48,752 nucleotides of DNA from Bradyrhizobium macuxiense. Lineage in GTDB: Bacteria; Pseudomonadota; Alphaproteobacteria; Rhizobiales; Xanthobacteraceae. The notes under the pieces are model-generated. The model saw nothing but the letters and a program-made list of their open reading frames with translations, made no database searches and had not been told where the DNA came from. Positions 33,720 to 41,315 of the stretch are shown here, piece by piece. The stretch is taken from assembly GCF_001542415.1 (NCBI RefSeq), contig NZ_LNCU01000114.1, positions 33,177 through 81,928 on the forward strand, in the 5' to 3' direction. The first letter of the stretch is position 1. Every line of letters begins with the position of its first letter. Position numbers and translations under genes: made by a program.

Positions 33720-34328
33720 ATGACGCTGATTTCGGAGCATAGCGAAACTGACACCCGCGAGCGGATTCTCGTGGTGGCGGAGCGTTTGTTCCGGCAAATC
33801 GGCTACCAGAAGACCACGGTGGCTGACATCGCCAAGGAGCTGCGCATGAGCCCCGCCAACGTGTACCGCTTCTTCGACTCGAAGAAGTCGATCCACGAGG
33901 GCGTGGCGCGCGGCCTGATGGGCGAGGTCGAGATCGAGGCACAGCGCATCGCCCGATCAGAAGGGCCGGCCGCAGCGCGCCTGCGCGAGATGATGACGAC
34001 CATCAATCGCATGAACACCGAGCGTTATGTCGGCGATTCCAAGCTGCACGAGATGGTCGAGATCGCGATGCAGGAGGACTGGGAAGTCTGCGTCGCCCAT
34101 ATGGAACTGATCGCCCGCATTATCGGCGAGGTGATCGCCCAAGGCGCGGCCTCGGGGGAATTCGAGGTCAAGGACCTGCAGCTCGCCTCGCTCTGCGCCT
34201 GCACCGCCATGATGCGCTTCTTCCACCCGCAGATGATCGCCCAATGCGCGACCAAGCCGGGCCCGACCATCGACCAGATGATCGATTTCGTGATTGCCGC
34301 CCTGTCACCGCGGGCCCGGGCGAATTGA
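33720..34328 (+). CDS. TetR-family regulator of the efflux operon
   Basis: The 202-residue product has a TetR helix-turn-helix (about 34-66, TTVADIAKELRMSPANVYRFFDSKKSI) and an all-helical ligand domain. It starts 21 bases after the pump gene and is followed by a terminator, so it is the last gene of the operon. It probably represses the operon by binding the 29258-29274 palindrome and is released by a pumped compound. Operator choice is inferred from position and symmetry. Confidence 0.93.
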   Translation: MTLISEHSETDTRERILVVAERLFRQIGYQKTTVADIAKELRMSPANVYRFFDSKKSIHEGVARGLMGEVEIEAQRIARSEGPAAARLREMMTTINRMNTERYVGDSKLHEMVEIAMQEDWEVCVAHMELIARIIGEVIAQGAASGEFEVKDLQLASLCACTAMMRFFHPQMIAQCATKPGPTIDQMIDFVIAALSPRARAN

Positions 34329-34330
34329 GC

Positions 34331-34348
34331 CGTCAGAGCTGACGTTTT
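34331..34348 (+). terminator. Rho-independent terminator of the efflux operon
   Basis: CGTCA (34331-34335) pairs with TGACG (34340-34344) across a GAGC loop and is followed by TTTT (34345-34348). It lies directly after the tetR stop. Confidence 0.6.
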
Positions 34349-34361
34349 AGTCAGTTGACTT

Positions 34362-34410
34362 CCTCGTCATTCCGGGGCGATGCGTAAGCATCGAACCCGG
34401 AATGACGAGG
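34362..34410. repeat. Perfect palindromic repeat carrying a ribosome-binding site
   Basis: CCTCGTCATTCCGGG (34362-34376) and CCCGGAATGACGAGG (34396-34410) are perfect 15-base inverted arms, with an inner CGATGC/GCATCG stem. The last bases of the right arm, GAGG with the following GG, are the likely ribosome-binding site of the flavin reductase gene at 34419. Confidence 0.75.
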
Positions 34411-34418
34411 GGCCCAGC

Positions 34419-35042
34419 GTGACCGCGAAAGACCTGCATTTCTACGAGCCGAAGAACGGCCACGGCCTCAAGCACGACCCGTTCAACGCCATCGTCGCGC
34501 CACGCCCGATCGGGTGGATTTCCTCGCGCGATGCCAAGGGCAACGTCAATCTGGCGCCCTACAGCTTCTTCAACGCCTTCTGCTACGTGCCGCCGATCAT
34601 CGGCTTCTCCTCCACCAACTGGAAGGACAGCGTCGCCAACATCCAGGACACCGGCGAGTTCGTCTGGAATCTGGCGACGATGGATCTCGCCAGGCACATG
34701 AACGCGACCGCCGCCCATGTCGCGCGCGATGTCGACGAATTCAAACTCGCGGGGCTGACCCCCGTGCCCGGCAAGCTCGTCAACGTGCCGCGCGTCGCCG
34801 AGAGCCCGGTCTCGTTCGAATGCAAGGTGAGCCAGATCGTCCAGCTGCAGGGTGCCAACGGCCGCAAGGCCGAAGCCTGGCTGACGCTCGGCGAGGTCGT
34901 CGCCGTCCATATCGACAAGGCCTTCATCAAGGACGGCATCTACCAGACCGGCCTCGCGCATCCCATCGTCCGCGCCGGACGGAGGGGCGACTATTTCGAG
35001 ATCAAGCCGGAAAACATGTTCGAGATGCTCCGGCCGGATTGA
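34419..35042 (+). CDS. Flavin reductase-like domain protein
   Basis: The 207-residue product is a split-barrel FMN-binding protein of the flavin reductase-like family (NAIVAPRPIGWISSRDAKGNVNLAPYSFFNAFCYVPP). Members reduce flavin for partner oxygenases or act as stand-alone oxidoreductases. The GTG at 34419 is preferred: GAGGGG lies 9 bases upstream and the domain follows at once. An ATG at 34380 lies inside the palindromic repeat and is unlikely. No partner monooxygenase is adjacent. Confidence 0.85.
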   Translation: MTAKDLHFYEPKNGHGLKHDPFNAIVAPRPIGWISSRDAKGNVNLAPYSFFNAFCYVPPIIGFSSTNWKDSVANIQDTGEFVWNLATMDLARHMNATAAHVARDVDEFKLAGLTPVPGKLVNVPRVAESPVSFECKVSQIVQLQGANGRKAEAWLTLGEVVAVHIDKAFIKDGIYQTGLAHPIVRAGRRGDYFEIKPENMFEMLRPD

Positions 35043-36109
35043 GCTTGTCCACGTAGCCGTCATTGCGGGCCTACGGGCGCGCATTCGCGCGGCCCGCTTG
35101 CTCCTCGCAACGGACGTTTGACTCACAAATCGCGGAACACACTCAGTGTCGTCCCTGCGTTCGCAGGGACCCATAACCACCAATGTTCATTGTTGCATGA
35201 TGCTGGAACGACGAGCCCCATTCACAACACCCGCCGCGGCGTATGGGTCCCTGCGTTCGCAGGGACGACAGTTGTGAATGTGGCGTGACGCGCGGATCAA
35301 GCGACGCAGAGGGCAACGGACGTTCGACTCACAAATCGCGCAACACACTCAGTGTCGTCCCTGCGAACGCAGGGACCAATAACCACGAATGTTGATTGTT
35401 GCATGATGCTGGAACGACGAGCTCCATTCACAACACCCGCCGCGGCGTATGGGTCCCTGCGTTCGCAGGGACGACAGTTGTGAATGTGGCGCGACGCGCG
35501 GATCAAGCGACGCAGAGGGCAACGGACGTTCGACTCACAAATCGCGCAGCACAGTCAGTGTCGTCCCTGCGAACGCAGGGACCCATAACCACCAATGTTC
35601 ATTGTTGCATGATGCTGGAACGACGAGCCCCATTCACAACACCCGCCGCGGCGTATGGGTCCCTGCGTTCGCAGGGACGACAGTTGTGAATGTGGCGTGA
35701 CGCGCGGATCAAGCGACGCAGAGGGCAACGGACGTTCGACTCACAAATCGCGCAGCACAGTCAGTGTCGTCCCTGCGAATGCAGGGACCCATAACCACGA
35801 ATGTTCATTGTTGCATGATGCTGGAACGACGGGCCCGATTCACAACACCCGCCGCGGCGTATGGGCCCCTGCGTTCGCAGGGACGACAGTTGTGAATGTG
35901 GCGCGACGTGTGCATCAAGCGACGAAGAGGGCTTATGGCGAGTACGGCGCTTTGCCTTCTCGCCCCGCGATGATGGAGGCGGGAACCACAACAATGTGAG
36001 CTTTCCGCGCGCAGACATGAAAAACCGTCACTCGCAACCTCGCCGGGAGCAGTCTAACCTCCACGCGCCAGGCCGGATCAACGGCCGGCTAACTCAGTGG
36101 GAGGATGCG
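35043..36109. other. Gene-free region dominated by a tandem repeat
   Basis: This is the largest gap in the window (1067 bases). After a small GCGGGCC/GGCCCGC hairpin (35065-35100) it is filled by four copies of a 206-base unit, then about 180 bases leading to the next gene. Short open frames here shift with each copy, because 206 is not a multiple of three, so they are not genes. Confidence 0.75.
35108..35931. repeat. Four tandem copies of a 206-bp element
   Basis: Copies begin at 35108, 35314, 35520 and 35726 at the CAACGGACGTT landmark, or near it, giving an exact period of 206 bases. Each copy has two GTCCCTGCG/CGCAGGGAC hairpins, facing each other in opposite orientation with about 100 bases between, so each unit can fold into a large branched structure. 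Copies differ by only a few bases, which points to recent amplification. Confidence 0.88.
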
Positions 36110-37360
36110 ATGACACGCCAAGAGCGGCGCGATCCGACAGAAGTGCGGCGCGAGCCAAACGTTTCACGACGAACGCTGGTCCAGGGTTTGGCAGTTTCTG
36201 CCGCCGCCACCGCCACGGGACTCGGCAGTGCGCTGGCCCAGAATGCGACAGCGCCTGCGCCGGTCAGTCCGCCGACGACGATCACGAGCCCACCGCGCGA
36301 CTTCAGCCCGAGAGGGGCGCCGACCACCTATTTCTGGGACCCCGACGTCATCGCGGTCGATCCGTCCTTCAACGACCTCGCCCAGCCGAATACCTCGATC
36401 AAGCGTCTCTACACGGGCGTCTTGTGGGCGGAGGGCCCGGCCTGGAGCTCGCAGGGCCGTTATCTCCTGTGGAGCGACATCCCCAACAACCGGCAGATGC
36501 GCTGGTCGGAGGATGACGGCCACGTCAGCGTCTTCCGCATGCCGTCGAATTACAGCAACGGCAACTCGTTCGACTTCCAGGGCCGCCAGCTCTCCTGCGA
36601 ACATCTCACCCGCCGCGTGGTGCGCTATGAGAACGATGGCACCGCCACCGTGCTCGCCGACTCCTACAACGGCAAGAAGCTGAACTCGCCGAACGACATC
36701 GTCGCGCATCCCGACGGCAGCTATTGGTTCACCGATCCGCCCTATGGCAGCCAGCTCTATGAGGGCGAGCCCGACGCCGCGGGCGGCCCGGTCAATCCGG
36801 CCGGCAAGCTCAATCCGCGGATCGGGCAACCGCCGGGCTTCGTGCCGTTCAAGCGCGAATTGCCGACCAACTGCTACCGCGTCGATCCGTCCGGGCGCAT
36901 CGATGTCGTCGTGAGCGAGGACCAGGTGCCCGATCCGAACGGCATCTGCTTCTCGCCCGATTACAAGAAGCTCTATGTCGTCTCGACCGGCAAGGGACCG
37001 GGCGACACCGGCCCAGGCGGCAAGGGCGACGTGTTCGTGTTCGATGTCGGCGCCGACAACAAGGTCTCCAACGGCAAGCGGTTCGCCGACTTCATGGTCG
37101 ACGGCGTGAAATGCGGACCGGACGGCATCCGCTGCGACGTCAACGGCAATGTCTGGTGCTCCAGCAATGCCGGCCGCGCCGTCGGCTACAACGGTGCGAC
37201 GTGCTGGTCGCCGGAAGGCAAGCTGCTCGGCCGCATCCGCCTGCCGGAGGTCTGCGGCAACATCACCTTCGGCGGCCCCAAGCGCAACCGCCTGTTCATG
37301 GCCGCCAGCCAGTCGCTCTATGCGGTCTATACCGCGACCCAGGGGGCGGGGCCGGCCTAA
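36110..37360 (+). CDS. SMP-30/gluconolactonase-like periplasmic protein with Tat signal
   Basis: The 416-residue product has a twin-arginine signal (SRRTLVQGLAVSAAATATG, 19-37, cut near ALAQ, residue 44) and a six-bladed SMP-30/gluconolactonase propeller. The metal-site segments are visible as WAEGPAWSSQGRYLLWSDI, LNSPNDIVAHPDGSYWFTDP and DPNGICFSPDYKKLYV. It is expected to hydrolyse a sugar lactone or similar ester in the periplasm. The ATG at 36110 has GGGAGG. Single gene after the tandem-repeat region. Confidence 0.9.
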   Translation: MTRQERRDPTEVRREPNVSRRTLVQGLAVSAAATATGLGSALAQNATAPAPVSPPTTITSPPRDFSPRGAPTTYFWDPDVIAVDPSFNDLAQPNTSIKRLYTGVLWAEGPAWSSQGRYLLWSDIPNNRQMRWSEDDGHVSVFRMPSNYSNGNSFDFQGRQLSCEHLTRRVVRYENDGTATVLADSYNGKKLNSPNDIVAHPDGSYWFTDPPYGSQLYEGEPDAAGGPVNPAGKLNPRIGQPPGFVPFKRELPTNCYRVDPSGRIDVVVSEDQVPDPNGICFSPDYKKLYVVSTGKGPGDTGPGGKGDVFVFDVGADNKVSNGKRFADFMVDGVKCGPDGIRCDVNGNVWCSSNAGRAVGYNGATCWSPEGKLLGRIRLPEVCGNITFGGPKRNRLFMAASQSLYAVYTATQGAGPA

Positions 37361-37762
37361 CGAGGAATGGACCGGATTGAACGGTTCTGACCGCGGACTC
37401 GTTTCACCTCTCCCCAGCGGGGAGAGGTCGATTTGCGCAGCAAATCGGGTGAGGGGCGCTGCTCTCACGAGGGACCGTAACCCCTCACCCGGCGCTGCGC
37501 GCCGACCTCTCCCAAGGGAGAGGTGAACTTCCGCTGCCGCGCCTGCTCGACTAAGCCTCGCGTGGATCGGACGGACGGCGCCATCCCCGGCTACCTGATT
37601 GTCGCACCTCGGCTTTCGGAACTGAACGCACGGCCTGCCGTTAACAAACGGCGCGCTGCCAGTGTCAATTTCGCTTTATTTGAAGGGCGAAGTGTTCACC
37701 GGTGACAGGCACTTTCCGCTAGGATCACCCCGCCCGCGCCGCCGATTCATGAGGACCCCACC
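37361..37762. promoter_or_regulatory. Region upstream of the beta-oxidation operon
   Basis: The 402-base spacer holds a compound palindromic repeat (37403-37527). After it come GCCGTT/AACGGC (37637-37652) and the perfect palindrome TCACCGGTGA (37696-37705), the latter 57 bases before the fadE start and a plausible operator. GGAAC-N16-CGTT at 37618-37642 also fits the EcfG consensus but could be chance. Confidence 0.45.
37403..37527. repeat. Compound palindromic repeat
   Basis: TTCACCTCTCCC (37403-37414) faces GGGAGAGGTGAA (37516-37527) as perfect 12-base arms. Nested stems include CCTCTCCCC/GGGGAGAGG, GATTTGC/GCAAATC and GGGTGAGGGG/CCCCTCACCC. Confidence 0.75.
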
Positions 37763-40030
37763 ATGAGCTTCCGCCGCGACTTCATCACCAAGCCGATCTT
37801 CTCCTGGGCGCGCGGCGTGCTGCCGACGATGTCGGACACCGAGCGCGAGGCGCTGGAAGCCGGCGACGTCTGGTGGGATGCCGATCTCTTCACCGGCAAT
37901 CCGGACTGGTCGAAGCTGCTGGCCTTCGCGCCGGCGAAGCTGACCGACGAGGAGAACGCCTTCCTGCACGGCCCGGTCGACCAGCTCTGCGCAATGCTCG
38001 ACGAGTGGAAGATCAACTGGGAATGGCGCGATCTGCCGCCCGAGGTCTGGGACTTCGTCAGGCGCAACAAATTCTTCGGCATGATCATCCCGAAGGAATT
38101 CGGCGGCCTCGGCTTCTCGCCCTACGCGCATTCCGAAGTGGTGCGCAAAGTCTCCTCGCGCTCGCTGACCGCGGCTGTCACCGTGATGGTGCCGAACTCG
38201 CTCGGACCAGGTGAATTGTTGATGCGCTTCGGCACCAGGGAGCAGCAGCAGAAATGGCTGCCGCGGCTCGCCGACGGCCGCGACATTCCCTGCTTCGGCC
38301 TGACCAGCCCCGAGGCCGGCTCGGACGCTGCCTCGATGATCGACACCGGCATCATCTGCAAGGGCATTTTCGAAGGCCGCGAGGTGCTCGGGCTGAAGCT
38401 CAACTGGCACAAGCGCTACATCACGCTCGGTCCCGTCGCGACGCTGCTCGGGCTCGCCTTCAAGGCCTACGACCCTGATCACCTGGTCGGCAAGGAGGAA
38501 GAGCTCGGTATCACCGTTGCGCTGATTCCGACCAATCTGTCTGGCGTCTCGATCGGCCACCGCCATCTGCCGGCGATGCAGGTGTTCCAGAATGGCCCGA
38601 ACTGGGGCCGCGATGTTTTCATCCCGCTCGATTACATCATCGGCGGCCAGGCACGGCTCGGTCAGGGCTGGAAGATGCTGATGACGGCGCTCGCCGCCGG
38701 CCGCGGCATCTCGCTGCCGTCGCTGTCGGCCGCCGGTGCCGCCTATGCTGCGCGCACCAGCGGCGCCTATGCCCGGATCCGCGAGCAGTTCGGCATCTCG
38801 ATCGCGAAGTTCGAAGGCATCGAGGAGCCGCTCGCGCGCATCACTGCCACCGCCTATCTGCTCGACGCCGCGCGGCGGCTGACCTGCGCCGCGCTGAACG
38901 AGGGGCATCATCCCGCCGTCATCTCCGGCATCATGAAGCTGCACGCCACCGAGCGGATGCGGATCGCGATCGACGACGCGATGGATATCCATGGCGGCAA
39001 GGCCGTGATCGACGGACCCCAGAACTATCTCGGCGAGCTCTACCGCTCGGTGCCGGTCGGCATCACGGTCGAGGGCGCCAATATCCTGACCCGCAATCTG
39101 ATCGTGTTCGGGCAGGGCGCGATCCGCGCGCATCCGTATCTGCTGCAGGAGATGAACGCGCTCGGCGAGGCCGATCGCGACAAGGGCCTGACCGCCTTCG
39201 ACACCGCGTTCTGGAAGCATGTCGGTCACAGCTTCGCGACCATGGTCCGCGCCTGGGGCCGGAGCTGGACCTTTGGCCTGTTCGCGCCGGCGCCGGATGC
39301 CGGCGAGGCGACAGAGTACTATCGCCAGCTCTCGCGCTATTCGTCGGCGTTCGCGCTCTGCGCCGACATGGCGCTGCTGACGCTCGGCGGCGCATTGAAG
39401 CGCAAGGAGATGCTGTCCGCCCGCTTCGGCGACATCCTGTCCGAGCTGTACTTGCTCTCTGCCGCGCTGAAGCGCTGGCAGGACGAGGGCCGCCAGAAGG
39501 AAGATCTCCCCGCGCTCGAATGGTGCATGGCGACCGGCTTCAAGACCATCGAGAACCGCTTTGCGGAAATCCTCGCCAATCTGCCGAACCGCGTCGTCGG
39601 ATGGGTGCTGAAATTCCTGATCCAGCCGTTTGGCGCGCGCGTCGTCGGACCGTCGGATCGCGTCATCCACCAATGCGCGCAGCTCGTGCTGTCGCCGTCG
39701 GCGGCGCGCGATCGCCTGACGCCGGATCTCGCCTTCGTCGAGGACGATCGCGGCATCGCGCGGCTCGAGAAGGCCTTCCGCCTCGTGACCGAGTCCGAGG
39801 ACGCTGCGAAACGGCTGCATGCCGCGCGCATCCATGACTGGCAGGACGCGGTCAAGAAGGGGGTCATCACCCAGGGCGAGGGCGAGAAGCTGGCCGCCGC
39901 CCGCGAGGCCGTTGCGAAGGTCATCGAGGTCGACGATTTCGCACCCGAGGCGCTGTCCCCGATTTACAAGAAATCCGCCGGCGTGCATCAGTTCTTCCAG
40001 GAACTGGGTGAGCAGAGGGCGGCGAGCTGA
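37763..40030 (+). CDS. fadE: Acyl-CoA dehydrogenase, FadE type
   Basis: The 755-residue product matches the large FadE type (E. coli enzyme about 814 residues). It has an acyl-CoA dehydrogenase core (GMIIPKEFGGLGFSPYAHSE, GLTSPEAGSDAAS, the FAD segment DIHGGKAV) and the extra C-terminal DUF1974 half. It carries out the first, FAD-linked step of fatty-acid beta-oxidation. Its stop overlaps the start of the thiolase gene (TGATG), so translation is coupled. Confidence 0.93.
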   Translation: MSFRRDFITKPIFSWARGVLPTMSDTEREALEAGDVWWDADLFTGNPDWSKLLAFAPAKLTDEENAFLHGPVDQLCAMLDEWKINWEWRDLPPEVWDFVRRNKFFGMIIPKEFGGLGFSPYAHSEVVRKVSSRSLTAAVTVMVPNSLGPGELLMRFGTREQQQKWLPRLADGRDIPCFGLTSPEAGSDAASMIDTGIICKGIFEGREVLGLKLNWHKRYITLGPVATLLGLAFKAYDPDHLVGKEEELGITVALIPTNLSGVSIGHRHLPAMQVFQNGPNWGRDVFIPLDYIIGGQARLGQGWKMLMTALAAGRGISLPSLSAAGAAYAARTSGAYARIREQFGISIAKFEGIEEPLARITATAYLLDAARRLTCAALNEGHHPAVISGIMKLHATERMRIAIDDAMDIHGGKAVIDGPQNYLGELYRSVPVGITVEGANILTRNLIVFGQGAIRAHPYLLQEMNALGEADRDKGLTAFDTAFWKHVGHSFATMVRAWGRSWTFGLFAPAPDAGEATEYYRQLSRYSSAFALCADMALLTLGGALKRKEMLSARFGDILSELYLLSAALKRWQDEGRQKEDLPALEWCMATGFKTIENRFAEILANLPNRVVGWVLKFLIQPFGARVVGPSDRVIHQCAQLVLSPSAARDRLTPDLAFVEDDRGIARLEKAFRLVTESEDAAKRLHAARIHDWQDAVKKGVITQGEGEKLAAAREAVAKVIEVDDFAPEALSPIYKKSAGVHQFFQELGEQRAAS

Positions 40031-41313
40031 TGGCGCGACCAGTCTTTATCGTTGACGGCAGCCGGACGCCGTTCCTGAAGGCGCGCTCCGGCCCCGGCCC
40101 GTTCACTCCGGTCGATCTCGCTGTGCAATGCGGCCGGCCGCTGCTGGCGCGGCAGCCCTTCGCACCCACCGCCTTCGACCAGGTGATCCTCGGCTGCGTC
40201 AACGTCATCGCCGACGAGATGAACCCGGCGCGTGTCGCGGCACTGCGGCTCGGCATGGGCGAGAAGATGGTCGCTTTCACCGTGCAGATCAATTGCGGAT
40301 CCGGCATGCAGTCGATCGACACCGGCTATCGTTACATCCGCGAGGGCATCTCCAATCTGATCCTCGCCGGCGGCGCCGAGGCGCTGAGCCACGCGCCGCT
40401 GGTCTGGCCCAATGCCGGCGTGCGCTGGTTTGCGGGCCTCGCCGGTGCCAAGGGCATCGGCGCCAAGATCGCCGCGGCGCTGAAGGTGAGGCCGAGCTAT
40501 CTCAAGCCGATCATCGGCCTCGAGCGCGGGCTGACCGATCCCATCACCGAGCTCAACATGGGGCAGACCGCCGAGAAGGTGGGCCATCTCTTCGGCATCA
40601 CCCGCGCGCAGTCCGATGCCTATGCCGCAGAGAGTCACCAGCGGCTGGCGAATGCGCAGAAGCAGGGCTACCTCAAGGGCGAGGTCGAAACCGCCTTCTC
40701 GCGCGACGGCAAGTTCTACGACCATGACGACGGCGTCCGCCCGGATTCGACGCCGGAGACATTGGCAAAGCTCAAGCCGGTGTTCGAGCGGCCCTGGGGC
40801 CAGGTCACCGCCGGCAATTCCTCGCAGATCACCGACGGCGCGTCCTGGGTGATCCTTGCCTCCGAGACCGCGGTCGCACAGCACGGGCTGACGCCGAAGG
40901 CCGTGATCCTCGACAGCCAGTGGTCGGCGCTCGATCCCTCGATCATGGGCCTCGGCCCGGTGCTGTCGGCGAGTGCGCTCTTGAAGCGCAACGAGCTGAC
41001 CCTGCAGGATGTCGAGACCTGGGAGCTGAACGAGGCCTTTGCCACCCAGGTGCTCGGCTGCCTCGCCGCCTGGAACGACGACAAGTTCTGCCGCGAGATC
41101 CTCGGCCTCGACGGCGCCGCCGGCGAGATCGACCGTGCCAAGCTCAATGTCGACGGCGGCGCGATCAGCCTCGGTCATCCCGTCGGCACCAGCGGCAACC
41201 GCATCGTGCTGCATCTCGTCAATGCGATGAAGCGGCTCGGCACCAGGCGTGGCGTCGCCACCGAATGTATCGGCGGCGGGCAGGGCGGCGCGATGTTGAT
41301 AGAGACGGTGTGA
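40030..41313 (+). CDS. fadI: Acetyl-CoA acyltransferase (3-ketoacyl-CoA thiolase), FadI type
   Basis: The 427-residue product is a full thiolase with nucleophile C89 (INCGSGMQS), H383 (GHPVGTSG) and the second cysteine C413 (ATECIGGGQGG). It cleaves 3-ketoacyl-CoA to acetyl-CoA plus a shortened acyl-CoA. The length fits FadI-type thiolases better than the shorter FadA or PhaA type. It overlaps fadE by one base and precedes fadJ by 2 bases. Confidence 0.92.
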   Translation: MARPVFIVDGSRTPFLKARSGPGPFTPVDLAVQCGRPLLARQPFAPTAFDQVILGCVNVIADEMNPARVAALRLGMGEKMVAFTVQINCGSGMQSIDTGYRYIREGISNLILAGGAEALSHAPLVWPNAGVRWFAGLAGAKGIGAKIAAALKVRPSYLKPIIGLERGLTDPITELNMGQTAEKVGHLFGITRAQSDAYAAESHQRLANAQKQGYLKGEVETAFSRDGKFYDHDDGVRPDSTPETLAKLKPVFERPWGQVTAGNSSQITDGASWVILASETAVAQHGLTPKAVILDSQWSALDPSIMGLGPVLSASALLKRNELTLQDVETWELNEAFATQVLGCLAAWNDDKFCREILGLDGAAGEIDRAKLNVDGGAISLGHPVGTSGNRIVLHLVNAMKRLGTRRGVATECIGGGQGGAMLIETV

Positions 41314-41315
41314 TC

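Noticed and set aside
35108..35931. CRISPR array
   Set aside because: The whole 206-base unit repeats without unique spacers, and no cas genes are present.
35396..36000. Short open frames reading VWVPAFAGTT and similar in the tandem repeat
   Set aside because: They translate a palindromic repeat, change frame in each 206-base copy and lack ribosome-binding sites. Such peptides are a known artefact of bradyrhizobial repeats.
37676..39988. Long minus-strand open frame across fadE
   Set aside because: Its composition is Arg, Gly and Asp rich without any domain, as expected for the antisense of a high-GC gene. The plus strand encodes a complete FadE.
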